Assembly (NCBI GenBank): GCA_947630465.1
Contig: CANRHT010000061.1
Coordinates: 1-10,666, forward strand
Length of the DNA stretch: 10,666 nucleotides
DNA from: an uncultured Pseudomonadaceae bacterium
Lineage (GTDB): Bacteria; Pseudomonadota; Gammaproteobacteria; Pseudomonadales; Pseudomonadaceae
Direction: 5' to 3'
The position numbers and the translations under genes were made by a program. Below, piece by piece: positions 1 through 7,113 of the stretch. The notes under the pieces were generated by a model that made no database searches, was not told the origin of the DNA, and saw only the letters and a program-made list of their open reading frames with translations. Numbering within the stretch: position 1 is the first letter of the stretch; each line of letters opens with the position of its first letter.

Positions 1-552
1 GGTATTGTGGTGGGTAAGCTGGGTACTGCAACCATCAGTGCGCCTGAGTTACGCCGTGCGGTGCAGCGTGAAGACGGTGCTGAGCGCGGCGTGTTGAGTC
101 TGCAACAGTTGCAAGCAGCGGTTGAGGATGCGAAAGCGCAAGGCGAGCGCGTGGTGTTTACCAATGGTTGCTTCGATATTTTGCACGCGGGACATGTCAG
201 TTATTTAGAACAAGCTCGTGAGCAAGGCGACCGCTTGATTGTGGCCGTCAATGGTGATGCTTCGGTGACGCGTCTAAAAGGCCCAGGGCGACCGATTAAC
301 TCAGTGGATCGCCGGATGGCCGTGCTTGCCGGTTTAGGTGCTGTGGACTGGGTTGTGAGCTTTGTGGAAGACACGCCCGAGAGCCTGATTACTTTGCTCC
401 AACCCGACATCTTGGTTAAAGGCGGTGATTATGGTGTTGATCAGGTGGTCGGTGCCGAGTTGGTCTACGCCTACGGCGGTGAAGTGCGTGTTTTAGGACT
501 GGTAGAAAACAGCTCAACCACAGCTATTGTAGAAAAAATTCGTAGTAAATAA
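1..552 (+). CDS. hldE: Bifunctional heptose-7-phosphate kinase / heptose-1-phosphate adenylyltransferase (C-terminal part; 5' end outside window)
   Basis: The frame is open from base 1, so only the last 183 residues are present. HldE phosphorylates D-glycero-beta-D-manno-heptose 7-phosphate and then adenylylates the 1-phosphate, giving the ADP-heptose precursor of the LPS inner core in the cytoplasm. The opening residues [11 protein letters not shown] match the end of the ribokinase-like kinase domain. The nucleotidyltransferase domain begins around residue 49 of the visible part ([19 protein letters not shown]), with the HxGH nucleotide-binding motif and FTNGCFD strand. The [31 protein letters not shown] and [10 protein letters not shown] blocks also match the E. 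coli protein closely. The GTG at position 7 is internal to the kinase domain and should not be taken as the start. The gene ends 55 bp before a convergent aldo/keto reductase gene. The only uncertainty is the unseen N-terminal half: a split hldA/hldC organisation is unlikely because kinase residues run straight into the transferase. Confidence 0.95.
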   Translation, partial: GIVVGKLGTATISAPELRRAVQREDGAERGVLSLQQLQAAVEDAKAQGERVVFTNGCFDILHAGHVSYLEQAREQGDRLIVAVNGDASVTRLKGPGRPINSVDRRMAVLAGLGAVDWVVSFVEDTPESLITLLQPDILVKGGDYGVDQVVGAELVYAYGGEVRVLGLVENSSTTAIVEKIRSK

Positions 553-565
553 CCTGTGCTAGATA

Positions 566-601
566 ACCGCGGCGTTGCCCATCTAAGGTCAGCGCAGCGG
601 T
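566..601. terminator. Possible bidirectional hairpin between convergent hldE and the aldo/keto reductase gene
   Basis: Arms 566-574 (ACCGCGGCG) and 593-601 (CGCAGCGGT) pair over 9 positions with one G-A mismatch, enclosing an 18-nt loop. It lies in the 55-bp gap between two convergent genes, where a shared terminator is expected. No clear U-tract follows on either strand, so intrinsic termination is an inference. Confidence 0.35.
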
Positions 602-607
602 GTGAGC

Positions 608-1414
608 TTAGCCTTGTGCGCTAAGAATTTTCGCGACACATTCAGCGTTAGCTTGTAAATGCTTTGGATTAATTGTGCCAACGATGGCGCTGGCCACGGC
701 TGGATGCGCAAAGATCATCGCAAAGCTGGCCTGCACAGGGTCAATGCCATCTGCTAGGCATGCATGCCCGCTGGCTAAGGCTTTTTTAATTAGAATGCCT
801 TTGTTGTGCTGAGCAGCATAGTCGATAACGGGTAACTCATCGCGTTCGTTGAGGTTGTAGGTGACCATCGCGCAGTCACCTTGCTCCAGTGCTAGTATGC
901 CGCCTTCTGAGGTTTTTCCAGAAAAACCAAAACCACCAATTTTGCCTTCCTGCTTCAGTGCCGCGAGCGTGTCGTAGACTTCTTCATGCTGCAAAATAGC
1001 CACATCATCGCCATTGGAATGCACTAACACCAACTCAATATGCTCAGTACGCAAACGTTGCAGGCTACGATCTACCGAGAAGCGCGTGTGCGCTGCAGAA
1101 AAATCAAAGACTGATTCGCCTTCGATAAACTCTTCGCCGACTTTGCTGACAATCACCCAGTCATCGCGCTGACCTTGCAGTAAATAGCCCAGACGCTCTT
1201 CGCTGATGCCATACGCAGGTGCGGTATCTAGCAAGTTTATGCCCAAGTCGCGCGCTTGATTGAGCAGTGCTAAAGCGTGTTGGTCATTCGGGATGGTAAA
1301 ACCATTGGGGTATTTAACCCCTTGATCACGTCCGAGTTTCACGGTGCCTAAACCCAGTGGTGAAACAGTAAAACCGGTACTGCCCAGTGGCCGATGAAAA
1401 TCATGCAAGGTCAT
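608..1414 (-). CDS. Aldo/keto reductase family oxidoreductase
   Basis: A 268-residue soluble NAD(P)H-dependent oxidoreductase of the aldo/keto reductase superfamily; the physiological substrate cannot be read from sequence. The canonical catalytic tetrad is visible as Asp63 and Tyr68 (in LLDTAPAYG), Lys91 (VSKVG) and His132 (LVLVHSNG). The N-terminal block RPLGSTGFTVSPLGLGT is typical, and the C-terminal IVGTINPKHLQANA corresponds to the cofactor-phosphate binding region. I chose the ATG at 1414 because a good Shine-Dalgarno (GGGAGA, complement of 1424-1429) lies 9 nt upstream and the family's N-terminus starts there. A longer frame to 1468 runs into the upstream gene. The start overlaps the end of the FAD oxidoreductase gene by 14 bp, so the two are probably one transcript with coupled translation. 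From memory, P. aeruginosa has a similar pair between hldE and waaA (PA4991/PA4992 area). Confidence 0.85.
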   Translation of the reverse strand: MTLHDFHRPLGSTGFTVSPLGLGTVKLGRDQGVKYPNGFTIPNDQHALALLNQARDLGINLLDTAPAYGISEERLGYLLQGQRDDWVIVSKVGEEFIEGESVFDFSAAHTRFSVDRSLQRLRTEHIELVLVHSNGDDVAILQHEEVYDTLAALKQEGKIGGFGFSGKTSEGGILALEQGDCAMVTYNLNERDELPVIDYAAQHNKGILIKKALASGHACLADGIDPVQASFAMIFAHPAVASAIVGTINPKHLQANAECVAKILSAQG

Positions 1415-2585
1415 TAAATACAGTCTCCCAAGCAGGTTGTGCCACAACGGGGCGCGGTAAATCTGCATAGCTTTGTGCCGCGCTGGGTTGAATGCCGTCG
1501 CGCGCTAAAATTTTACAAATACGATCGCTAAAATCAGGCGCCAACGCGAGCTTCGTTGGCCAACCCACTAGCAATGAACCTTGCTCAGTAACAAAAGCGT
1601 TATCCGGGCGCGCGAGTCCAGATTGGACGGGTTCAGCACGATCGACGCGCAAGGTGGCCCATTGTGTCTTCTCTTGATTAACCCAAGGCAGTAATTGCGC
1701 CACTTCAGCTTGCGCCGCGGCAATCTGTTGTTGTTCAGAGCGTGCCACGCCTTCAGCTTCGGCAAGGTTACCGCCCAAGTACCAAACCCATTGGCCATCG
1801 GCGGCAGGATGGGTGGTCACTGTGACCCGTGGTTTGCTGCCGCCACCGAGGCAGTGTGCATATAAAGGTAATAGTGCTGGGCCTTTGGCCAATACCATAT
1901 GTAAGGGTCGCAGTTGTTGTTCTGGTTTACTCAGAGCAAAGGCTTGCAGTAAGTCTTGGTTGCCGCTGCCAGCACAAAACACCACGCGCTGCGCGTTGAT
2001 GCTGTAGTCATCCGCTTGCACGCCAACGAGTTGCTGATTGTCGTAGCGTGGCGTAATTTTTTGCGCCTGCAACAGGCTATCGCCAGCCAAGTCGGCTAAA
2101 CGCTGCACTAGACTGGGTACATCCAGCACCAATTCAGCCAAGCGATAAACGCGACCTTTGAAGTCTTTATGTTGCAAAGCAGCAGGCAGTTGTTGACCTT
2201 TGACTTGATCAACCCGACCCCGCATCGCTTTGCTGGCAAAAAAACTGGTCAGATTGCCGGCAATCGAGCCGGGCGACCACAGGTAATGCGCATCGGATAA
2301 TAAACGCACGCCGCGTAAATCCAGTTCGCCTTCACCCTGTAGCGCTTTACGCCAGCGTTCCGGCATATCGGCAATGGCTTCTGATGAACCGGTTAGCGCA
2401 CCATGCAGCGCATATTTAGCGCCACCATGAATGATGCCTTGTGACTTCACCGATTGCCCACCGCCCAGTGTATTGTGTTCGATCAGCAGTGTATTAAAGC
2501 CTTGCTGGCGCAATTGTGCGTTAAGCCAGAGCCCGGCAATGCCGCCGCCGATGATGGCAATGTCTGTGTTTAAGGTGAGTGACAT
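1401..2585 (-). CDS. FAD-dependent oxidoreductase, DAO (D-amino-acid oxidase-like) family
   Basis: A 394-residue flavoprotein of the DAO fold (relatives include glycerol-3-phosphate dehydrogenase and L-2-hydroxyglutarate oxidase). The N-terminal Rossmann motif is clear: DIAIIGGGIAGLWL around residues 8-21 supplies GxGxxG, with Glu36 at the end of the second strand for the FAD ribose. A second FAD contact is likely at VVFCAGSGNQ, and the DAO-type QSVKSQGIIHGGAKY segment follows the first motif. There is no signal peptide or membrane span, so it is probably cytoplasmic. The ATG at 2585 is preferred over the in-frame TTG at 2600 because GAGAGG (complement of 2591-2596) is well spaced before it. 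It is first in a two-gene operon with the aldo/keto reductase and divergent from waaA (79-bp gap). The substrate is unknown; a small hydroxy- or amino-acid-like compound is the family-based guess. Confidence 0.85.
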   Translation of the reverse strand: MSLTLNTDIAIIGGGIAGLWLNAQLRQQGFNTLLIEHNTLGGGQSVKSQGIIHGGAKYALHGALTGSSEAIADMPERWRKALQGEGELDLRGVRLLSDAHYLWSPGSIAGNLTSFFASKAMRGRVDQVKGQQLPAALQHKDFKGRVYRLAELVLDVPSLVQRLADLAGDSLLQAQKITPRYDNQQLVGVQADDYSINAQRVVFCAGSGNQDLLQAFALSKPEQQLRPLHMVLAKGPALLPLYAHCLGGGSKPRVTVTTHPAADGQWVWYLGGNLAEAEGVARSEQQQIAAAQAEVAQLLPWVNQEKTQWATLRVDRAEPVQSGLARPDNAFVTEQGSLLVGWPTKLALAPDFSDRICKILARDGIQPSAAQSYADLPRPVVAQPAWETVFNDLA

Positions 2586-2664
2586 AAGCGCCTCTCGCAA
2601 AAAATAAGTAAGCAGTATAACCGAGCGCAGTATTATCGCTGCGCCTTTGCTAAACTTTGCTGCT
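2586..2664. promoter_or_regulatory. Divergent promoter region between the FAD oxidoreductase operon and waaA
   Basis: This 79-bp gap separates two divergently transcribed genes, so it should carry both promoters unless waaA is read from further away. On the minus strand TATACT (complement of 2614-2619) is a good -10 candidate for the oxidoreductase. On the plus strand TATAAC (2616-2621) and TATTAT (2631-2636) are possible -10 elements for waaA. I see no convincing -35 hexamer at 16-18 bp from any of them, so individual elements are uncertain. Confidence 0.35.
2591..2596 (-). promoter_or_regulatory. Ribosome binding site fixing the start of the FAD oxidoreductase
   Basis: GAGAGG on the minus strand lies 5 nt before the ATG at 2585. 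It favours that ATG over the upstream in-frame TTG at 2600, which would sit 5' of the site. Confidence 0.7.
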
Positions 2665-3942
2665 ATGAATAGAACTCTATATACCTTGCTGCTGTATCTT
2701 GCTGTGCCGGTGATTGCCGTGCGCTTGTGGCTGCGTTCCAGAAAAGCACCGGCTTATGCTAAGCGCATTGGCGAGCGTTTTGCCTTAACGTTGCCTGAAT
2801 TCAAGCAGGGTGGTATTTGGCTGCATGCGGTGTCAGTCGGTGAAAGCATTGCCGCAGCACCTGTGGTTAAAGCGCTACAGCAACAGTATCCAGACTTGCC
2901 GATTACTGTGACCTGTATGACACCGACCGGCTCTGAGCGCATCCAAAGTCTATTTGGTGATAGCGTACAGCATTGTTATTTACCTTACGATTTACCCTTG
3001 GCAAGCAAACGCTTTTTACAGCGTTTACAGCCGCGTTTAGCCATTGTGATGGAAACCGAGCTGTGGCCGAATCATATTAATCAGTGTGCACGTTTAAATA
3101 TTCCGGTGGTGTTGGCCAATGGCCGTTTATCCGAGCGCTCGGCACGCGGCTATGGGCGCTTTCCCAAACTGGTCGCACCCATGCTCAAGCAGATCAGTGC
3201 GCTGGCGGTGCAGAGTGAAATTGAAGCCCAGCGTTTTATTGAACTGGGCGCACGTCCTGAAACAGTCATTGTTACCGGTTCGATTAAATATGATTTACGC
3301 GTTGCAGATGATGTGCCGAAGCAGGCGCAGGCATTACGTGAACAATGGCACGCCAGTCAGCGTCCGATTTGGATTGCTGCAAGCACCCATGAAGGTGAGG
3401 ATGCACAGATTTTAGCCGCGCATCAGTTATTGCTGCAGCAGTTTCCACAGGCTTTATTGATTTTAGTACCCCGTCATCCTGAGCGTTTTGCATCTGTGCA
3501 TGCGTTATGCCTTGAGCAAGGATTACAGGTGCAGCGCCGTTCCACTCAGGCTTTGGTCAGTGCTGAGCAGCAAGTGCTGTTGGGCGATACTATGGGTGAG
3601 CTGATGCTGCTCTATGCCGTAGCCGATGTGGCTTTGGTTGGTGGCAGTTTAATTAAGCATGGCGGACACAATATGCTTGAACCGATTGCGTTAGCTAAGC
3701 CGACACTGACGGGTCCGCATTATTTTAATTTTTTAGATATAGCGCAGCAGTTACTGGATGCGGGTGCCTTGCTGGAAGTTGCGGGCGTTCAGCAGTTGGC
3801 ACAGAGGGTGGCTGAGTTGTGGCGCAACCCGACACTGGTAGAAGACATGTGCGCTGCGGGTCAGCAAGTCTTGCAGCGTAATCAAGGGGCATTGCAGCGG
3901 CTGTTGGATATGATTCAAGCGCAGTTAACGGCCGATCAATAA
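2665..3942 (+). CDS. waaA: 3-deoxy-D-manno-octulosonic acid (Kdo) transferase
   Basis: WaaA transfers Kdo from CMP-Kdo to the lipid A precursor on the cytoplasmic face of the inner membrane, the first step of LPS core assembly. From the ATG at 2665 the protein is 425 residues, the length I recall for the E. coli enzyme. It opens with a hydrophobic anchor (about residues 4-23) followed by the family block SRKAPAYAKRIGERF. The catalytic glutamate is Glu60 in LHAVSVGES, the same position as in E. coli. Other family blocks are ITVTCMTPTGSERIQS, YLPYDLP, METELWPN, VTGSIKYD, ASTHEGED, LILVPRHPERF, LLGDTMGELMLLYAVAD and VGGSLIKHGGHN, spanning the two GT-B domains. An in-frame TTG at 2647 would add six residues, but the ATG matches the family N-terminus. 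Oddly, neither start has a recognisable Shine-Dalgarno. Whether it is mono- or bifunctional cannot be told from sequence alone; enzymes of this type in enterics add two Kdo residues. Confidence 0.95.
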   Translation: MNRTLYTLLLYLAVPVIAVRLWLRSRKAPAYAKRIGERFALTLPEFKQGGIWLHAVSVGESIAAAPVVKALQQQYPDLPITVTCMTPTGSERIQSLFGDSVQHCYLPYDLPLASKRFLQRLQPRLAIVMETELWPNHINQCARLNIPVVLANGRLSERSARGYGRFPKLVAPMLKQISALAVQSEIEAQRFIELGARPETVIVTGSIKYDLRVADDVPKQAQALREQWHASQRPIWIAASTHEGEDAQILAAHQLLLQQFPQALLILVPRHPERFASVHALCLEQGLQVQRRSTQALVSAEQQVLLGDTMGELMLLYAVADVALVGGSLIKHGGHNMLEPIALAKPTLTGPHYFNFLDIAQQLLDAGALLEVAGVQQLAQRVAELWRNPTLVEDMCAAGQQVLQRNQGALQRLLDMIQAQLTADQ

Positions 3943-4014
3943 GCCTGCGCTGTTGCGCGTAGCTCACCGGCCTGAGCGCTAAGAGTTGTACTACGAATTG
4001 CAGCTAGACCTGAG

Positions 4015-4055
4015 CAGTACTGAGTATTAATCTGTACTGATAGCCAAATTATAAA
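4015..4055 (+). promoter_or_regulatory. Candidate leuA control region: inverted repeat plus possible -10
   Basis: The 195-bp waaA-leuA spacer contains a perfect 6-bp inverted repeat, CAGTAC (4015-4020) and GTACTG (4034-4039), separated by 13 bp. It is followed 10 bp later by TATAAA (4050-4055), which could be a -10 element. A third GTACT occurs at 3988-3992. The layout of dyad then -10 could be a regulator site over or next to a promoter, but there is no good -35 and the dyad is short. The rest of the spacer holds no recognisable gene. Confidence 0.25.
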
Positions 4056-4126
4056 ATGTTTTTGTGCACCCACTCAGCGGCATAAAGACCTCGTTTTTGA
4101 CTGCCCTTAACCGTGCGGCAGCCTTC

Positions 4127-4132
4127 AGGAGA
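4127..4132 (+). promoter_or_regulatory. Ribosome binding site of leuA
   Basis: AGGAGA lies 5 nt before the ATG at 4138. It is the strongest Shine-Dalgarno of the leuA-holD-rimI-can cluster and supports this start for leuA. Confidence 0.75.
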
Positions 4133-4137
4133 AAACA

Positions 4138-5688
4138 ATGAGCAGCAGTGATCGCGTTATTATTTTTGATACCACTTTGCGTGACGGCGAACAAAGCCCG
4201 GGCGCTTCAATGACCAAAGAAGAAAAGCTGCGCATTGCTAAAGCTTTAGAGCGTATGCGTGTTGATGTGATTGAGGCAGGATTTGCCATCGCCAGTCCTG
4301 GTGATTTTGATGCGGTAAAAGCCATTGCCGATACCATTAAAGACAGTACCGTATGCAGCTTGTCGCGTGCGATGGACGCTGATATTGAGCGTGCGGCAGA
4401 AGCTTTAGCTGGAGCTAACTCTGGCCGTATTCACACCTTTATCGCCACCAGTCCGATTCATATGCAGCACAAATTGCGTATGCAGCCGGATCAAGTGATT
4501 GAGCAAGCGGTGCGCTCGATTAAGAAGGCGCGCAATTTGTGTGCTGATGTTGAGTTTTCCTGTGAAGATGCCGGTCGCTCGGACATTGATTTCCTCTGCC
4601 GTATTGTGGAAGCTGCGATTGATGCTGGCGCACGTACTATTAATATCCCCGATACCGTCGGTTACGCGATTCCCCATGAATATGCCAATCTGATCAGTCA
4701 GTTGATCAATCGCGTACCCAATGCCGATAAAGCCATTTTCTCGGTGCATTGCCACAACGATCTTGGCTTAGCGGTTGCTAACTCATTAGCCGCTGTAGTG
4801 GCGGGCGCCCGTCAAGTTGAGTGTACGATTAATGGTCTGGGCGAGCGTGCGGGTAACGCGGCGCTGGAAGAAATCGTCATGGCGATCAAAACCCGCCAAG
4901 ACTTACTGGGTGTGCACACCAATATTGATACGCCGCATATTCTCAGCGTGTCGCGCATGGTTTCAGGTATCACCGGTTTCCCTGTACAGCCCAACAAAGC
5001 GATTGTCGGTGCCAATGCTTTTGCGCATGAGTCAGGTATTCACCAAGATGGCGTGCTCAAGCACCGTGAGACCTATGAAATTATGGCAGCGGAAGATGTG
5101 GGCTGGCATGCTAATAAAATGGTCATGGGCAAGCACTCAGGCCGCAGTGCATTCCGCAGTCGTTTATTAGAGTTGGGTATTGAGTTGGCTAATGAGACTG
5201 AACTCAATGCCGCTTTTGCGCGCTTTAAAGATTTGGCCGATAAAAAGCATGAAATTTTTGATGAGGACCTGCAGGCGCTGGTCTCTGAGACATTAACTCA
5301 AGAAGCACCGGAGTTTTACAAACTGGTCAGCCTCGAAGTAGCCAGCAAGACGGGTGAAGTGCCGCATGCGCATCTAGTGCTGAGCATTGATGGCAAAGAA
5401 GTGGCCTGTGATGCTCAGGGTTCTGGTCCTGTGGATGCAGCCTTTAAAGCCATTGAACAAGTGGCTCAATCAGGCGCGACCTTGCAGTTGTATTCGGTCA
5501 ACGCCATTACTCAAGGCACAGACTCGCAAGGCGAAGTGACGGTGCGTTTAGAGCGTGGTGGTCGTATCGTCAATGGTAATGGTGCCGATACCGATATCGT
5601 GATTGCTTCAGCGCAAGCTTATCTCAATGCACTGAACTTAATGCACGTTGGCGCGGATCGCGCTCATCCACAGGTACAAGGTGTGTGA
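4138..5688 (+). CDS. leuA: 2-isopropylmalate synthase (short, E. coli-like form)
   Basis: LeuA condenses acetyl-CoA with 2-ketoisovalerate to 2-isopropylmalate, the committed step of leucine synthesis, in the cytoplasm. The 516-residue product has the HMGL-like TIM-barrel domain first (about residues 6-280): [13 protein letters not shown] with Arg15 and Asp16, then the metal ligands His204 and His206 in HCHNDLG, and Asn240 in NGLGERAGN. These are offset by two from the E. coli numbering I remember. A linker follows with [13 protein letters not shown] and [10 protein letters not shown]. The C-terminal domain (about residues 390-510) is the leucine-sensing regulatory region, with [20 protein letters not shown] and the conserved [19 protein letters not shown], so feedback inhibition by leucine is expected. 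The start is fixed by AGGAGA at 4127. Its TGA overlaps the GTG of the next gene in GTGA, implying coupled translation. From memory, P. aeruginosa LeuA is a longer form (about 556 residues) located elsewhere. Homocitrate or citramalate synthase is a less likely alternative, given the close match to E. coli LeuA throughout. Confidence 0.93.
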   Translation: MSSSDRVIIFDTTLRDGEQSPGASMTKEEKLRIAKALERMRVDVIEAGFAIASPGDFDAVKAIADTIKDSTVCSLSRAMDADIERAAEALAGANSGRIHTFIATSPIHMQHKLRMQPDQVIEQAVRSIKKARNLCADVEFSCEDAGRSDIDFLCRIVEAAIDAGARTINIPDTVGYAIPHEYANLISQLINRVPNADKAIFSVHCHNDLGLAVANSLAAVVAGARQVECTINGLGERAGNAALEEIVMAIKTRQDLLGVHTNIDTPHILSVSRMVSGITGFPVQPNKAIVGANAFAHESGIHQDGVLKHRETYEIMAAEDVGWHANKMVMGKHSGRSAFRSRLLELGIELANETELNAAFARFKDLADKKHEIFDEDLQALVSETLTQEAPEFYKLVSLEVASKTGEVPHAHLVLSIDGKEVACDAQGSGPVDAAFKAIEQVAQSGATLQLYSVNAITQGTDSQGEVTVRLERGGRIVNGNGADTDIVIASAQAYLNALNLMHVGADRAHPQVQGV

Positions 5689-6578
5689 CAAGCCAAACGA
5701 CAAGCATGCAAACGCAAGAAATACGTCGCCAAGCCATGTTGCAGGCGATGCAGGTGGATGTCTGGTTGCCGCGTCAGCCGTTGCTGCATGCGGCGGCTGC
5801 ACGTGAAGACTTGTTGGATTGGCAGACGCCCGATCAGCTGAATATTGCGCCTGTACTGCCTAGTGCTGTGCAGCACAGAGCGCCAGTCGTGGAGACTGTT
5901 GCTACAGTGGCGCCTCAGCATACAGCTGCGCCAACGCCGAATAGAGCTTATGTTTCTGTGCGCGATAAACTCGCTTTGGCGCAGGCCCAGCCAACGGCTA
6001 AGGCGCAGCCCGTCAGCGCTGTAGTGGCACCTGTTGTTGAGGCGACAGCTGCAGTGACTCCTGTTGTCGAGCCATCTGCACCTATTCCACGTTTTGCTTT
6101 GCAGATTTTACGTGCAGATAACTGCTTATTATTGGTGGACTTGCCCACCGGTGAAGCCTTTCAAAGCCGTGATCCAGATTACCAGCTGCTCAAAGATATG
6201 CTGCGTGCTGCAGGGTTAACCGATCAGCCGCAGTTTTTGCGTCAAGGTACGCCTTTTGTGTGGCCGATGCTGCGTGGTGGTCAGTTAATGGGCGCACAGC
6301 ATGCTGACGCCGCCCGCGCCTGTGTGCGTGATCTATTAAGTATGGAACTACACAATGCGACTATCCGTGCGATATGGCTGGTCGGTCAGCAAGCGGTCCG
6401 CTTTGGTAATGCTGAGGAGTCGACACCGTTGTACAGCCCGCAGCCGTTTATGGATAACGTACAGCTGTGGAGTTTGCCCAGCCTAGAAACAGTGCTGGAG
6501 CAGCCATTACTCAAGCGTGAGATTTGGCAGAGCATGTGCGCGGTACGCAATATTTGGCAGGTGCAACATGACGAGTAA
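5685..6578 (+). CDS. holD: Putative DNA polymerase III psi subunit, diverged pseudomonad type
   Basis: A 297-residue protein that most annotation would leave hypothetical. Three signs point to psi, which in E. coli bridges the clamp loader to chi and SSB. First, it sits directly upstream of and overlaps rimI, as holD does in E. coli. Second, the N-terminus resembles the chi-binding segment of E. coli psi: [16 protein letters not shown] (about residues 19-34, Trp27) against LQQLGITQWSLRRPGAL. Third, the C-terminus ([20 protein letters not shown]) follows the E. coli pattern SPALTDLRANPTARAALWQQ. Between lies a low-complexity Ala/Val/Pro/Gln-rich linker (about residues 60-140), then a predicted alpha/beta domain starting at [18 protein letters not shown]. 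It is about twice the length of E. coli psi (137). The GTG at 5685 overlaps the leuA stop by 4 bp; a weak AGGT at 5672-5675 precedes it. An in-frame ATG at 5706 is an alternative start. I recall a cryptic psi subunit reported from P. aeruginosa next to rimI, which fits. The function here is inference. Confidence 0.65.
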   Translation: MTSQTTSMQTQEIRRQAMLQAMQVDVWLPRQPLLHAAAAREDLLDWQTPDQLNIAPVLPSAVQHRAPVVETVATVAPQHTAAPTPNRAYVSVRDKLALAQAQPTAKAQPVSAVVAPVVEATAAVTPVVEPSAPIPRFALQILRADNCLLLVDLPTGEAFQSRDPDYQLLKDMLRAAGLTDQPQFLRQGTPFVWPMLRGGQLMGAQHADAARACVRDLLSMELHNATIRAIWLVGQQAVRFGNAEESTPLYSPQPFMDNVQLWSLPSLETVLEQPLLKREIWQSMCAVRNIWQVQHDE

Positions 6579-7032
6579 GCTTGAGTTTCGCCTGATGCAG
6601 GAGGCTGATTTAGATTCTGTACTGGCGCTGGAAAGCCAAGCTTTTTCTCATCCTTGGACGCGCAAACTTTATCTGGATGCTTTGACCAGTTATGAGTGCT
6701 GGATGATGACCGTGGATCATCAACATGTCGGTCACGGCGTGATCAGCCAAGTCTTGGATGAAGCCCATTTGCTGAACATTGCCGTAGCGGTGCAGGAGCA
6801 AGGCAAAGGGCTAGGTTTGCAACTACTGGAGCATTTAATGCAGCGCGCCACTCAGCGTGGTTGTGTGGAGTGCTTCTTAGAGCTGCGCGCTTCTAACCAG
6901 TCGGCTTATCGTTTATATGAGCGTTTTGGTTTTAATGAAATTGGTCGTCGCCGTGATTATTATCCGGCGGCTACTGGGCATGAAGATGCCTTAGTGATGG
7001 TCTGTACTTTGTTTGCAGATGATGAGAACTGA
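6568..7032 (+). CDS. rimI: Ribosomal protein bS18-alanine N-acetyltransferase
   Basis: RimI is a GNAT-family enzyme that acetylates the N-terminal alanine of ribosomal protein S18 using acetyl-CoA. From the ATG at 6568 the product is 154 residues (E. coli 148). The acetyl-CoA pyrophosphate loop is QEQGKGLG (residues 76-83). The general-base glutamate is Glu105 in FLELRASN (E. coli Glu103 in LEVRASN), followed by SAYRLYERFGF, which carries the catalytic-acid tyrosine (Tyr117 by alignment). RRRDYYP and EDALVM are typical of the RimI C-terminus. The ATG overlaps the end of the psi-like gene by 11 bp. The frame can be extended to 6517, but that adds 17 residues not typical of the family. The tight packing with holD is conserved in many gammaproteobacteria, while the leuA in front is unusual. 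Other GNAT functions are possible but the neighbour and motifs argue for RimI. Confidence 0.9.
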   Translation: MTSKLEFRLMQEADLDSVLALESQAFSHPWTRKLYLDALTSYECWMMTVDHQHVGHGVISQVLDEAHLLNIAVAVQEQGKGLGLQLLEHLMQRATQRGCVECFLELRASNQSAYRLYERFGFNEIGRRRDYYPAATGHEDALVMVCTLFADDEN

Positions 7033-7103
7033 AAATAAAGTGTGACTGCAGGTCTTTTAAATGGGTCAAACTGCAGATACGTGTTTAAGACATATGAGAT
7101 AAC

Positions 7104-7110
7104 TGAGGAA
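7104..7110 (+). promoter_or_regulatory. Ribosome binding site deciding the start of the carbonic anhydrase
   Basis: TGAGGAA is spaced 3 nt from the ATG at 7114. The open frame extends back to 7042, but only this downstream ATG has a Shine-Dalgarno, and it also restores the family's residue numbering. Confidence 0.7.
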
Positions 7111-7113
7111 ATT

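Noticed and set aside
3962..3977. GCTCA/TGAGC hairpin after waaA as terminator
   Set aside because: Only a 5-bp stem with a 6-nt loop and no following T-run; too weak to call.
4056..4085. Nine-codon reading frame (MFLCTHSAA) upstream of leuA as a possible leucine leader peptide
   Set aside because: Only one Leu codon, no Shine-Dalgarno, and it abuts the putative -10, so it would lie at or before the transcript start.
4405..4755. 116-codon minus-strand open frame inside leuA
   Set aside because: Shadow of leuA, which shows all catalytic residues and is plainly the coding strand.
7044..7080. Two ACTGCAG copies in the rimI-can gap as a regulatory repeat
   Set aside because: Only 7 bp, palindromic core likely by chance, no spacing typical of an operator and no clear promoter nearby.
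7042..7113. N-terminal extension of 24 residues on the carbonic anhydrase
   Set aside because: No Shine-Dalgarno at 7042, and starting at 7114 gives the zinc ligands the exact family numbering (Cys42, His98, Cys101).
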